Assembly: GCF_020536995.1 (NCBI RefSeq)
Contig: NC_068360.1
Span: forward strand, 85,786,872-85,850,871
DNA from: Dreissena polymorpha
Lineage: Eukaryota; Mollusca; Bivalvia; Myida; Dreissenidae
Direction: 5' to 3'
Length of the DNA: 64,000 nucleotides
The position numbers were made by a program, and so were the translations under genes. Below the pieces are notes generated by a model. That model searched no databases, was not told where the DNA came from, and was given only the letters and a program-made list of their open reading frames with translations. Numbering within the stretch: position 1 is the stretch's first letter; every line of letters starts with the position of its first letter. Below are positions 34,051 through 47,900 of this stretch, in pieces.

Positions 34051-35065
34051 TTTGGAGCGTACAACGGCTGAACCATTCGAATAATGTTGGACATTTTTCC
34101 TTCTTTGTCTTTATTGTTGCGCAAGGATTTTGTGCGCAACATTCAAGCCCCGATATCAGACACTTAATATCAACGGATTGCAATAATGTTTATAAACCTG
34201 TGTAAATAATTCATTTCTCGATAATGTTCCGTAAAAATTATGTAATGACACTTTGAATTTTGCACGCCTGAGCAATTTCAATCCAACCACTATTCAATTT
34301 TTCAATATCTCTTGATTCGCTCGCTGTGTAGATATAAATCGATAACACGGCCTCGATGTAAAGCATCCGGTTTAAATGTGGAAGAATAAACGGCGTAAAA
34401 TACAGTTTGCGTTCGTCTGTTGTGGTGCAGAGCGTTACATAGTAAACCGATGCCATTATACTTTTCTGGATTAATTAAGCATTTTTTTTATAAAGTGACA
34501 ATTAATAAGTTCTGAAATAAATTACATGTTTTATTTTTATACTGTACATAAATAATATTGATACAGATCGCACAGTATACCGTCCTTTGTAACGTATAAT
34601 GTAAGTACATAAAACAACATAGACAGAGGTGCGAAAAAGACATGCATGAAAAGTTGCTGAAACTTAGAAGAGTGAATAGATTGTACCATATCTGTTTTGA
34701 ACATATGCTTATTAAATCGACAAAGATGAGCATACTAGATCTAGTTAGGTAAAAGTCGGTGTTAAAAGTTCATATTAAATAAAATTACGCGTACACGTTA
34801 CACCGTAATGCATTCTTCTGATTGGTTGATAATTAAATCTGTTTCATAATATGGCAAGAGGTCAGTGATATTGTTGCGATTTAAACAGAAGTTTAACTAA
34901 AGAATGTATGCCTTTCTAACTTCAATTCGACGATATTTGAGGTAAAAATGGACTTCTAAACTAAAACTGAATGTTTTGGTAATGTTATTTTGCAACTTTA
35001 CGCAAATTGATAAAAAAATTAAACTTTCTGGTGTCCAACACATTTAATTGGACTTTTTTCGGTAA
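34051..35065. other. Intergenic sequence without gene
   Basis: No supported gene or RNA. Confidence 0.4.
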
Positions 35066-35185
35066 GACGTTCCAAAGAATTTAGCCCATATAAAAAGTAT
35101 CTCTAAATTCTTTGCGCGTCTTATAAAAGTTCCAAAGAATTAAGCCCATATACAAAGTATCTCTAAATTCTTTGCGCGTCTTATA
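35066..35185 (+). repeat. 60-bp exact-length tandem duplication
   Basis: Two units of 60 bp (35066-35125 and 35126-35185) share GTTCCAAAGAATT, GCCCATATA and CTAAATTCTTTGCGCGTC with very few differences. Confidence 0.85.
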
Positions 35186-35194
35186 AATAAGACT

Positions 35195-35345
35195 AGTAAC
35201 TGCATGATTGTGTATATGTTTACAATACACAAAGCATAAATAATGATATAAATATACTGATTGAGCTTATAATAATCTGAGAACTATAGCCAGGTCAATT
35301 ATATATAAGGACTTAAAATACAATTTTTTGTCCTGATTTCATGAA
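35195..35345 (+). repeat. Dispersed repeat pair with 7375-7520
   Basis: Shares TGTTTACAATACACAAAGCA, ACTATAGCCAGGTCAATT and TGTCCTGATTTCATGAAGA with 7375-7520 in the same orientation. Confidence 0.7.
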
Positions 35346-36051
35346 GACTTTAACATGCGTGTCCTAGATTTCAAAATCAAGGCCCTGATCTGACACGTTG
35401 GTAACATTAACGTTAAACTGTTACCAGGCTTTTGAAATGATTTTTTTTAACTATGTAAGGAAATCTAAATCAGGCACTGATTTTCCTTGCTTTAAAATAG
35501 TCATAGATCCTTTGTGGCCTCTCGGTAATGACCAATTTTTGCTTACTTGTCACACCCTTCAAACTTTCCACACTTCTATAATAGCAAATCTGGATTTAGG
35601 TGATCTTCAATGACACATTTAAACTTTAGCTCTGTAACAAGAGTGCTGGTAAAGTCAAGTCACATATTTAAATATAGGCCATGTCAAAATCAAAGTGTCA
35701 TAGACAAATGAAAGATGCGTTCATTAATTATTGTCCGATTGTATACTACTGCTGTGAGTTTTTATATAATATAACTGATGACCATCATGAGAGAGAAAAT
35801 TCACATTATCTTAGTATATCAGGTTTAGCAGCCTTTTAGATAACAAAGTTGGCTAGTTTTCAATGTCGCTTCTGGGGATCAAACCCGCAGCGAAACCTCC
35901 TGCAATCAAAGTCGACACTCTACCACTATGCTTTTAGAAAGATTCTGAAAATTTTCGATCCATCGAGAGCAACCAAACCTAAAATTAAGTCAAATATTAC
36001 CGACTCGGTTTTATTGAGTGGCTTCATGAGAGATAATGGAGCTCGTTTGGA
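35346..36051. other. Intergenic sequence without gene
   Basis: No supported gene. A frame at 35849-36097 has no recognisable domain and runs into the element at 36052. Confidence 0.4.
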
Positions 36052-36476
36052 CATTGTCGGCTCGGGTACTACTTACATGTACCACGAGCTCTCTTAAGTT
36101 TACTTACATGTACCCCGGGTACGGTAAAGATATTTAATCATACTCGGTCGATATTAGACTGTACCCGAATTGTATTCCCGACCAAAATCCGATGTCGTAA
36201 AACGCGCAACCGATTATCTTAAACAAACTTCTCTTTAAAAAACTGCATCAACATGTTGTTTTTTGAGTATGTGTTCCGACAATATAGAGGCCATTTTACA
36301 GAAAATTGACATAAATGTGAATATATAATTAATAGAAAAAAAGCCGACAACTACCGATTTAGCGTTAAATTTCCCGGGTTCGTTTTAATATATTTACCGT
36401 ACCCGGGGTACATGTAAGTATACTTAAGAGTACCCGGGGACCGGGGTACATGTAAGTAGTACCCAAGCCGACAATG
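36052..36476. mobile_element. MITE-like TIR element rich in ACATGTACC motifs
   Basis: About 425 bp with inverted ends: CATTGTCGGCTCGGGTACTA at the left and TAGTACCCAAGCCGACAATG at the right. Further inverse copies of ACTTACATGTACCCCGGGTA lie inside each end, so each arm is about 65 bp. A diverged relative with a nested insertion is at about 55020-55415. No protein. Confidence 0.85.
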
Positions 36477-37290
36477 AACACTCGAGCGATAATAGAAGGT
36501 GCAACATCTCTCACGCACCGTAGAATCGCCTTAAGCAATATTCAATTCTCAACAGGAAAGTGCTGGAGTCATTGATCCCGAGGGACGAGACAAAAAATAT
36601 AATAATGTTCGAAATAAATCATTTGATTAATGACAATTCTATTATTTGTGCCAGGTCACAGGAAAAGCGCAGTCCAATCAGTATCCAATTAAACTATTTG
36701 TTATTGTCAGAACACCGCCTTTAAGCAAACAGCTTTCAAGCGACCGCAGACTGATCTGGATCCAAACTCGCCACAATCGCCTTAATGTCTCGTTTACTGT
36801 GACACAGTTCATTTAACTTTAAAATGATATATAGTACTAAAATGAAAAGAAGAAAGAGTAAAAACCAGTAAATAGTTTGTAATCAATGTTAAATTTTAGA
36901 ACAGCTTGATGATCTGCAAATCCCCTATGAAATGTTGATATCGGGTATCATAGTCATTCAATAAGTCGCAAAATGCTCGAATACAATATATAAAGCAAAA
37001 TGTAACTTAAATTGATAACTAAAAATACCAGTATGCCAGTTTTGCCGTGTAAAGCTGTCAAGATCCAGAAAGTCCTTCATTCACATCGAATATATTCTTC
37101 GAATTACATCCATTGTTGTCATAAGTGGAGATTTAATGAATACCGGTAAAAAACTCAAATATATCCTAAATGACAGTTTCTAAATAGCCAAACAATCCGA
37201 TTATTACTGTAAGAAAGTTTTGACACGAGTGTCAACATTCACTCATGGGCGCGGCCATTGTTGCATGTTGAGGCACGAACGACAACTTTG
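36477..37290. other. Intergenic sequence without gene
   Basis: No supported gene. A short segment near 36715-36780 (AAGCAAACAGC...GATCTGGATCC) resembles the central stem of the TTAA-ended repeat. Confidence 0.4.
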
Positions 37291-37417
37291 CGAGGTATGC
37301 CGATTAGAAAAATCGAGCTATCTCAATCGGACTGGCTCGGTCTTTTACATAGGTCGCCATTGTGAAGAATTTTTTCATGGTATGATAACTTAGACGAGCT
37401 GCTTCGCAGCATCGTCA
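37291..37417 (+). repeat. Dispersed repeat pair with 16995-17120
   Basis: A near-identical copy of the segment with CGAGCTATCTCAATCGGACT and GAGCTGCTTCGCAGC. Confidence 0.8.
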
Positions 37418-37589
37418 ATAATGTAAAATAAGCCGCGAAAACTCCGCGTAACATCCCGTACTGCGTGTGATGCAGCTAAGAACTGCACAGAAAAAGACAT
37501 TCGCTATCTTTGATCTCATTCATTGAACTCTTTATCTTTCACCAACTCCTACCACAATCAACGCCGTATATCTTTTTTTTAAATATATT

Positions 37590-37712
37590 TCTTGTTTAAA
37601 TTGTATTCTTGTTTTTTTAATGGAGATTTTTATGTCAAATGTTTAAATTTATCAATATAAAGCATTTAATGACATGCTTCAATACATGCCAAATCTGTTA
37701 AACGGCCCCTTT
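37590..37712 (+). mobile_element. tRNA-containing SINE/MITE-like element, 3' fragment
   Basis: Matches the right part of 22768-23216 from the TTGTATTCTTGTTTTTTTAA region through GCATTTAATGACA to AACGGCCCCTTTAA. The tRNA-like part is absent. Confidence 0.65.
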
Positions 37713-37739
37713 AACGGAAATCCAGTGAATGCAGAAAGA

Positions 37740-38370
37740 TTCGTTCCCAAGTTCGTACGTAGTGTGGCAAAGTAACTGACTCATGTGAATGATTAGGTAG
37801 GTCGTGGGAACGACATAGCTAACTCATGAGAACGGCTAGATTGGTCGTGGAAATGAGTGTAAATCGTGGAAACGACAGAGCTAACTCGTAAGAAATACAA
37901 AGTTAGTGTTGAGAATGATAGTATGTATCGCGGTAACGACTAATTAAGGCGTCATGGTGGGCACAACATAATTAATCAACTCGTGGGAATGACTTAGTAA
38001 GTCGTGATAACAACTCAGAAACTCGTGATATCATCATACTCAACCTGTTAAAAGACGCTTAATTGTACAATATATTTTCTAACAAATAATGAGAGTCTGT
38101 TTTGTATCGGCAATTCACATAAAAAATGCATTCTGATTGGCTGATTTTGTCGTTGCCACGAAAGGAGTACCGGTATCTTGTCCCCACGAGTAAAGTATCT
38201 CGTTCTCGCGCGTTACTAAGACGTTCCCACGTGTTAACTGTGTCGTTAGAAGAACTCATTAACTCGTGATCAGGACTTATAAGGTCGTTCTCACAATAAA
38301 CTATATCATTCCAACTACATGTACTTACTTAGTAGTCCCGCTACTTACTGAGCCGCAGGAACGAGGTACT
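37740..38370. repeat. Degenerate array of GTGGGAACGAC-type units in inverted halves
   Basis: The left half (about 37740-38045) repeats variants of TCGTGGGAACGAC and AACTCGTGA at intervals of about 40-50 bp. The right half (about 38150-38370) shows the complementary motifs (TCGTTGCCACGA, GTTCCCACG, TCGTTCTCAC). The whole reads as a large, decayed inverted array with an AT-rich centre. Confidence 0.55.
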
Positions 38371-39366
38371 AAGCCATGGTAACAGCATAATAACATTATC
38401 ATACTAAGGATGCAGGATCGCGTGACTTTATGGGGTTCCCAATTAAACGTAAATGGGTGTTAACACACCGGTAAGTTATTTTTCAAAGAACTTTTAAAAA
38501 CATTTTTCTCTTACGAATTTCAACTACCGCATAAACGACATATGTTTATGCTGCTAATGGCAATGTGAAATACATCAAAATTACTTTATTTAATAACCAT
38601 GTGTTCTTGTTCAAAAATTCCTTGTGTACTGCACGGTTAGGCTTCACGCGACGTGAAATTTTGTCACCGATTTCAGACGTATTCAAGGATTTAATCTTAT
38701 ACCTTAAGATATCGGCACAAACTGCAAGAAAACTGTTTTTCATGCACTTAAGAATTTTGCAAATGAATTTCAATAACTTGAGATATTTGCAAAAATAAAG
38801 TTTTTAACGGTGTAAACATTCTGTCCAGCCCGTGCGTGAAAAAAGCATTGATTCTACGGGATGTACATGTCGGTCTGCTTTCAGGACATGAACCGGTTTC
38901 GCATCTTATCTAACATTGACTCGTTCAAATACGAATTGGCCGTGGATTTTTCCGATGTTCTAGTTTCCAATTTTACTTATTTTTATAGGTCAGACTAAAC
39001 CAGAAACGCCGTGATTTATGCTAAAGAAGTCGACGCTTTGTCCGTACGAATTCACATTTGTGTAGAATATAATGTTAGAAATTGTGAAAAGAATCTCTTC
39101 CACCCCACCCCCCTGAAATAATTATTTCCGTCCTACTCGATGTCTGTCAGGCCGTCCGTCCTTCCGCCCCTTTCATTCTAAATGTGGACCCGTGCCCAAC
39201 TTCACAAACTAATGATCCGCGTTTTCTAAAACGTTACATGTAGCATCGCTATAGGGTGCATATTGTTGGGTCGTTAAGCTCCGATGATTCGTGTAAGAGT
39301 TATTGCTCGTGTGTGAATAAAATGCCATATTTTAATGAATGTTTCGTTTCCGCGTGAGAATTAATG
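38371..39366. other. Intergenic sequence without gene
   Basis: No supported gene or RNA. Confidence 0.4.
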
Positions 39367-39615
39367 GCTTAATGGGATCTTTTAAAAGATTTTGGCATGT
39401 TTTGAAGTTTGTCATTAAATGCTTTAAATTGATAAATATAAACTTCGGAGCCAAAGAGTTTAAGTATAAAACAAAAATAAAATTAGAGGAAGAAAAGAAA
39501 GTAATCCACTTCTGGGCTCAAACCACTGACCCTTGGATCCCCATAATGTCACAAAATATAACGATACCAACAGAACGTGAAAAGGTCACTTTAATGATCC
39601 TAATTTGCTGAAACA
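39367..39615 (-). mobile_element. tRNA-containing SINE/MITE-like element, partial copy
   Basis: GATTTTGGCATG, GTCATTAAATGCTTT and a reversed box B region (GGGCTCAAACCACTGACCC) match the order in 3992-4504. It stops after the tRNA-like part. Confidence 0.65.
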
Positions 39616-41787
39616 TTAAATGCAGTATCATTTTAGCGGGGAAATATGCCCATCGTTAAAGTCGTTTCACTTAAATGTTTTTTTTATATTATGATTAACT
39701 TCATTAACGTTTGCACATTTTTATTTCCGTGCAATATCTCTGAAACGTATTAGCAAATTGAAGTTAAATGTGTAAAAGGCAGCCCCCCCCCCCCCCCATC
39801 AAGTCCAAGCTAAAAACACAACTAATTTGCCATTGTCTGTAATGTTGCTGGTAATGTGCCGCTAGGTAGGCATACATATATGTGTGTTGCTATTTATTTA
39901 TATTGAGGGAAGGGGGGGGTCAAATAAATGGTCACGTTTTCCTATTTATTCGTCTATGACATGCAATACAATTTAAAATCTATATGAACTTTAATAAGCA
40001 GTTTTCTAGCAAATACAATACAGTTAAAATGTCAACCCAAACGGCAATTACTAAAATTTTGAATATGCTTATCTATCTTCTCTAAAAATATATCAATCCT
40101 GATATAAAATTGGTATTTTTACCCCACAATATCTTTAGAGAGGGGACAATTCCGTCGGGTGGGTGGGTTATTGCAATCCATGTTTTCCTGGTAAGACAAA
40201 GGTTCATGTGCAAATTATAAAGATAATCTGGTCCATTCATCTTTCACTGACTTTTTGTTTTGTTCCCATTCGTTCAATTAACTCATTCATTTACAAAGCG
40301 CATTTTTGGGAATCATCCGTCAGTTATCTGATGATCTGGTTATATAGATCCATGTTAATTGTTCTTTACATAAACTTTCCTGCGTGAAAATCATCATTAT
40401 TTGTGTCCATGCATTTGCGAGTAAACTGTTTTGTTAAACAAATACAACTCAAAGAATAAAATAGAGCAACATTCATTTATTTAAATGCCATTCTCATAAT
40501 ACAGAAAAACGAGCCATGTACTTCCGGCGTGCATATTGCTGTGTCGGTAACCATGGTGACTTAGTGACAGTGGTGGTTGCCATGGATACTGTCCGCCTGG
40601 CCGTGCGTATGCGCATTTGCGGTTTCCAGAGAGGCAAATTTCTGGAGACGGAAACCTTAAATGCTTCATATCGTTATTATGCAAGAAATGGTTTAGCGTG
40701 TAGCAGTCTTTAGTTGTGTTTTTTTGCCTTTGATTGTTTATCATGTCGTGTTGACGGTCTGTTATGTGACTAGTCAAACAATCGGTTAGTTTATGGAACA
40801 AATCTATCTTTTGATGGATCTTCGAAACCCGTACAAACCATAAAAGCTAGAAACAAAAACGGTAGGACGTTGTTTTCCAAGAAAATAACACTAAATGGAC
40901 TTCCGTTTCAATTGTATTGGAACACAGACGAGAAATTTTTGTTAAACATACATACACCCTGTACGCTGAGACAAGTGTGATTTTAAAGAGACGCATTATG
41001 ATTTAAATATACATTGTATTCCTCTGTGATCTTGAACTTTGACCTGTTAATCTGAAACTCGATATTGGTCTTTCTTCCGCCATGTCTAGGCAGCGTAAAC
41101 ATTTATTTCATCTTACGTTAAATCACTATCTAAATATCATATGGGAACGGTTTTCATGTAACACGTGTCCTTGACCTTGAACTTGTTGACATCGATATGC
41201 ATCTTCCTTTCACCCAATGTAAAAATATACTTATTGCATGATCATATTTAAAGTCGTTGCCTATATATCGAAATGGTCTAATGACTGACCATGCGACCGA
41301 CCGACCAAAGGGCTTGTGTAAAGCAATATATCTCCGCTTCTTATAACAGGTGGTGGCATAATGAATGCACTACGGCATTGTATTTGAATGTTTTATGCAC
41401 AAATTTACCCAGAACTAAAGGTAAGTAGGTGTGTGATATACTAATAATTTACTAAAGTGATCCATCTCGTACATTCCCGCATAAACATAAGACACAAAAT
41501 ACTTCTTGTAAAATATTAGAAGTATGAAATGTCTGGTCCCCTTATCGGAATTATTTACTCTGGACTGGCATTTTGTCCTGCAGCCAATGGTATAAAAATG
41601 GATAACTTTAGCAAATCAAAAAGATAATCTCTGGATATTTTTTTTGGATAAACATAACCAAAGTCAAATTACTTGGCTAAAACTTATCCAAAACGTGCAC
41701 ATGTTCGGTTATCATTTTTTTGGAATCGCTAACCAAAAAAGATATCATTAAATTGAAGATAATCAAAAGTTATTCGCTTGATACAAG
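39616..41787. other. Intergenic stretch with one diverged bivalve repeat
   Basis: No supported gene. About 40990-41345 is a diverged bivalve-type repeat (GATCTTGAACTTTGACCTG, GTCCTTGACCTTGAACTTG) ending in GACCGACCGACC and GCAATATATC. A C-run at about 39783-39798 and a G-run near 39911-39919 are slippage-prone. Confidence 0.45.
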
Positions 41788-41936
41788 TTATCCAGATTTG
41801 TATAATTGGTGTTTATCTAATTGGCTTATTACATACGTCTTTAGTTCACCTAAAAAGTAGGACGAAACAAACAGAATTATCTCCACTACCTGGGACCACC
41901 AAGATATCCACTCCGACCTTTGCACTGTTCCGTCGT
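41788..41936 (-). CDS. EF-hand gene exon 4
   Basis: Acceptor TGTCTTGCAG precedes ACGACGGAACAG. The first two bases complete His118, then DGTVQRSEWISWWSQ finishes the last EF-hand. Beyond SQ the frame continues VVEIILFVSSYFLGEL to a stop, hydrophobic and unlike an EF-hand. This tail may be real or may be intron after an unused-looking donor. Confidence 0.7.
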
Positions 41937-44900
41937 CTGCAAGACACAAAGCATTAATTAAGGCAAGTACTTGTATAAACCTTTCTTCAATTTGGATCAT
42001 GCGACCTTAAGTGTTAAGGTACATAATGATCTTTTTAAAAATGTATACCGGTATACATGATTTGCAGTTAGCATTGATGAAGCTATTCTTACTATCTGCG
42101 TTCAGCCTAAGGCACACTGTTATCATGTATTAATTACAATAATAGAAATACCCTATGAGTCTGGTTTAACCTTTGACCTAATGCTACACCATACGTACGA
42201 TATGTGTCCATTTTAATTCTTTACACAAATATTACAAACCGTTACAGTCTGCTTTTGTCGTACGCATTGGATACAATTATACTGCAGACATAAATATTAC
42301 ACCATACTTACGGTCTGCGTCCAGTTTGTGGTAGAAAGCGCTGTAGTCCGCCTGCTTGAGATGGTGGTCGGCTGGTGCTATGTCGTACTCGTCGTACATG
42401 TAGTGAGAGATCTGGTACAGCGTGGGAGACAGGAAGCAGACGTACGCGGTGTACTCGTGGCGCGTGACGGCGCCGTCATCTGCAAACAGAAAGGAGTCGA
42501 TTCGTCAGAAATGTTAAATCGTTATGAAATGCAAGGCGAGATCTGGTACATGATGGGAGTCAAGAAGATGATGTACGAAGTGTTCTCGTGTCGCGTTACG
42601 GAGCCATCGTCTGCAAACAGAAAGTTGTCCAGTTGTCAAAAATGTTAAATCGTTATGAAATGCAGTGCGAGATCTGGTAGAGCTTGCGAGACAGGAGGTA
42701 GACATACGAGGTTTACTCGTGGCGCGTGACGGCGCCTTCGTCAGCAAACAAAGCGGAGTTGATTAGGCGGAGAATCGTAAACTACCCTTGAACAATATAT
42801 TAACTTTGTATCTGCAAAGTAAAGAAAAATCCCAAATTCTTTTTCTTGACCTTGACCCATTTAAACTTAAGTTTACTTTAATTTTATTTTGTAAATATTT
42901 GTGACCCGAGTTCATAGGCATGGCAGCATACAGTTGATTGAACCTTGGCCACGGTATTTCCGAATCATCTATATTATGCTCGAGTTCTGGCGCATACATT
43001 CGGATCATTCTGATAGTGTGATAGGAAGTGATCGGACGTGTTTTGAATCTGCTCTGGAAATACGAGGATTATACGTTCTGTTTCATATTTTTGGATTAAT
43101 CTTTTTGTGGTTGCGTGATATAAAAAGTGGAAAGTGTGCTTGGATATTATGCTCTAGGAAAAATATATTTCATATAGTACTTTTGAGTACTTTTTAGAGC
43201 ATGAAATATATTTTCGCTACAAATATCTCATCGACCTAGCTTTCGTGAGCGAGTGTTCACACGTTTAACATCGGGGAATAATTCTTAATTCCTATTGATC
43301 CTGTTTTGCACCTCGAATCGGGATTGTGCATTTTGTTGGTAGTATCAAAGTTTTATACCTGGATAGTTTGCCTGGAGGAAGTATTCACGCCAATATTGAC
43401 GAGTTCACCAGGTAATTATCTTTGACACGGTTGAGTGAAACGCAAGTACCCAAGATGGCTACCGGAAATAACTCTCAATGTAGAGATAATTTTCTCTCAA
43501 TGCTGGATAACGATAAAGATCTGTCAGCCTGTCTAACACAGAAAGCAGATGATGCTGAGGACATTGGTTTCAATCTAAATCCATCACACCAAAGCATGAA
43601 GGTCGATAATAACACGGACAGCAAAGACCGTACACCGGATACATTAAGTACAGTCCTCACTACTGATGATGATATCGACTTAACGCAGTCACAGTCACAA
43701 TCGCTTATCTCTGGTAAGGTCCCAAACACCAGAAAGAACAATAAAAAGACAGTAACTACACGTGTAACAAAACCCAAAAGGCAAGCGCAATCGACGACAC
43801 CTAACTCAACCCCAGTAGCCCAAACCAAAGGGAAACGAAACAATAAGAAACGTCGACTCTCGGACTCAGATACACAAGAAAACGAAAGTACACCATCTAG
43901 AATTGCGGAAAATGTATGCATTGTTACAGCCTTAAATAAACTTACAAACCAAATGCGTGCCAGTTTTGAAAGTGTTTATCGAAAAATCGAGAACAAGGTC
44001 AGAAAGAGAAGCGATTTCTTATCTTGCTACGATTGCGAATCTTATTGGTAAAGACAAGGTAACACTGCGCAGAAACAAACTGGTTCCGCGACATGACGCT
44101 GACAACCGGAACGACAGTTGGGCGGAAGTACGACGAGACACATATAGACACGTTACCCGCGGATCAAACGCCCACGAACACAGACAAACAAACACTTCGG
44201 AACAAACAGGTGCGAGCCATGGGTCCCGTATGGGGTGACGACCGTGGCTACACCGGAAACGGAAGAATAAACAAGGGACACTACTCCAAGAATGAACGGC
44301 GCCCCTACAGAGAAACAGCCCACCGGCGCTATTAGGTGACATGCGGGTTTTGAAATCCAAATGGGTTTAATAAAAAAACATTCATCTGAAAATTTTATGC
44401 TCAGAAAATCATGCATTGATAATTTGAATCTATATATCGTTGGGATCGCCGAAAGTCATTTATAGAAATCCGAAAAAAACATTGGAAAGGTACAGTTGGT
44501 ATGGAAACAACTGAACCGAAACACATATGAACGCCCCAAAAGGAAGCGGTGGAGTCGGTATTTTTGTGAAAAATGAACTATTTGAAAGCTTCCATATTAA
44601 GCTGTTAGATAAATCCAACGAAGGAATAATATGGATATCCCTAGAAAGCAGATATACCACGGAAAGTTTGAAAGTATGTGTCTGCTATTTACCGCCATCA
44701 AACTCGTCGAGACAGATAAATGTAAACGATTTTTTGGCGCACTTCTAGGTCAAATTTACGTCTACCAAAATGAGACAATACTGACAGTGGTTGGTGATTT
44801 CAACGCACGTATCGGAGATACAGATGATTTCATTTCCGGAATTGACTCACTAGTACAGCGTGACGTAATTGACTATGTGAAAAATCAATATTGTAAACCT

Positions 44901-47900
44901 TTCATAGACTTTCTACTAAGTGCTATCTTGTGTATACTTAACGGAAGAAACACAACGAAAAATGACTTCACTAGCGTTTCAACGCGTGGATATGCAGTAG
45001 TCGACTACTGTTTAGTGCCATACGAACAGTTACACAAATTTACGGACTTTCAAGTTTTGCCCCCATATCCTTTAGTATCAGAATCATTAAACATTAACAG
45101 CCTAAATAAACATATTTTTCCTGGTCATGCACTCCTGAAATGAAATATAAGTCTTACTACAGTTTTAGAAACGGTAACAGCCCCAGACAACAGTAATATA
45201 CGCCCAATGGAAAGCACACGATATGATGATTTCCTTCAAATACTCCGGAGTCAGATGGACATGCAACTTAATCCCAAAATTGTACCGTTATGCAAAACAC
45301 CCGGTAAATCGAGGAAAAAAGCATGGTGGAATGAAGACCTCGGTGTAAAATGGTCAAACGTGCGCATCGCAGAAAGGATCTTAACTTGCTGTAAAAACAG
45401 ATCGCTACGGATCAGCCTTAAGCGCATTTATATTCATGAAAGATCGATATTTGATAGGTCTGTACAAACTTGCAAGATGTGCCACTTAAAGGAACAACAA
45501 CGTAAGTTACTTGAATCGTGTGAATCAAACAACTCAGAGTTTTGGAAAACAATCGGGAAAGTAGGTCTAGGATCTGAACGCAACAATAAAATACATATGG
45601 AAGTTAAAACAGTCGATGAAACTTACACGTGCGACTTACCAACAGTGTTAAACAAGTAGAAATCCTGCTTCCAAAAGCTATTTACAACCGATGTACATTA
45701 CCCATTGAAACAAAAACCATGCGGCATCGGACCTACCCCACTGAATAGCGGTATTAGTATACTAGATGTTTTAAACGCAATAAATAGTCTTAACAAAAAC
45801 AAATCACCAGGCTATGACCAGATACCAAGTGAAGTGTTAAATAACAATACTTGTTTATATTACTTGCACAGATTATTCTGCGTATGTTTTGAAACAGGAA
45901 AAATCCCAAAATCATGGAAACACGGTATAATTACACCTGTATTAAAAGATCCTTCAACCGATGCACGAGACCCAATTAACTACAGAGGTATAACGGTTAC
46001 TTCGGCCGTCTATAAAGCCTACTGCGCTGTGCTGAACAAAAAAATTGACAACCTGGGCTAAAATATGTGACAATCAAAACGGCTTTAGATCCAAGCGTAG
46101 TACAACTGATCATTTATCAACGCTAAGCGGCATACTAGAATGCAGAAAACGTAAACGACTATCGACATACATCGCTTGCGTGGACTTTTCTAAAGCCTAT
46201 GACCGAATACACCATGGACTGCTTTTTAATAAACTATCGAGTTTAGGCATAGAAGGTTAATGTCTGGACGCAATTAAGTCATTATATGACTCCGTTAGGT
46301 GCGCGGTAAAACTGAATAATTATCTAACGGACTGGTTCGACGTGAACATCGGATTAAAGCAAGGATGTTTGTTATCAACGACCCTATTTAATCTGTACAT
46401 ACATGATTTGAGTGAACTCTTAAATAATAGCGATGAAGGCATTGAATTGGATGAAAAATTGGTGAATCACCTATTTTACGCGGATGACCTTATATTGTTA
46501 GCAAAAAAAGAAGAACACCTACAGCTACTGATCGATATATTATCTCAATGGTGCACGATTAACAACATGACAATAAATCACAATAAAACGAAAATCTTAC
46601 ATTTTAGAACAGTTAAAACATCACCGACGGAGTTTGTGTTCAAGTGTAACCAAGCAATTATAGAACGAGTCAGTCGATATCGTTATCTGGGCCTCGTTTT
46701 AACCTATAACCGCAAAACACGTAGCACAGTCTGCATCTAGAGCGCTAGGATTACTGATCTCGAAGTACAAAGCACTAGGTGGAATGGATTATGAAGTCTT
46801 TACTAAGCTATACGACACAATGGTGTGGCCAACAATAAGCTACAGAGCTGCAATATGGGGAATACAGGAATTCACATGTATAAATGCCGTCCATCACAAA
46901 GCCTGTCGCTTCTTCCTAGGTGTAGGGAGATATACACCAAACGCAGCAGTCACAGGCGATATGGGATGGACCCCACCGCACATTCGACAATGGAAATCAG
47001 TGTTAGGACAATGGTTTCGCTTAAACAGGATGGACGATAACAGACTTAATAAACAGTGTTTTGACTACTTAACTAGACAGGGCGCACGACGAAACAACTG
47101 GAGCAAAACGATAATCTTATCAGTCAATACAAAACTGCAAAATGCCGCTCTCAGCCATGGACACACATACAGCAAAGCTCAACAAACGTCGATAATTAAT
47201 AGCTATCAACAAGCCATGTTGAACGAATTTAAGCTTAAATGGGAAGTCACCGTTAATAGAGAACATGGTCAAATACGCGCAAATGTGGGTAATAAACTTC
47301 GGAACTAAAGGCAGTTTAAAACAGAATTCACTGTAGAGCCATACGTCAAGTGTTCTACGAAAAGTCGAGCACAACGTAGTGCCTTGGCAAAATTCCGCTG
47401 TGGTGTTGCACCTCTTCGTATAGAAACAGGACGATATGAAGGTGTACCAGAAAATGAACGATATTGTTTTATCTGTAAGACGTGTGTCGAAAGTGAAGAA
47501 CATGCCCTAGTGATGTGTCCGCTATATGAAAATATAAGATCCCATTTAACATAAAGTGCTCTTCTGGTAAACCAACATTTCAACACATTAAACCCAAGAG
47601 AGAAAATGAACTTCTTGCTGTCAGATGACCGCATCATTAAACCCAGTGCCAGAGCTTGTCATGACATTTTAATGAAGCGACGCAACCACATGTACATATA
47701 ATCCATTTAATGTGTGCGCATAGTCAATTTCGTATCAAATAATAATATACATTGTACTACATAATTTTATCTTATTGTATTGTTTGATGATATATATATT
47801 TTTTATTTTAAGAAAACTAATAATTTTAAACCGAATTTCATCAGGATCTTTTTTATATTTCTAACAGTTGTAATTTTTATTTATTTTAAAAACATTAATC

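Noticed and set aside
42328-42648. 106-codon frame on the + strand
   Set aside because: It is the antisense of EF-hand exon 3 and its decayed copies.
43475-43921. 148-codon frame on the - strand within the LINE
   Set aside because: Antisense shadow of the LINE ORF1-like frame.
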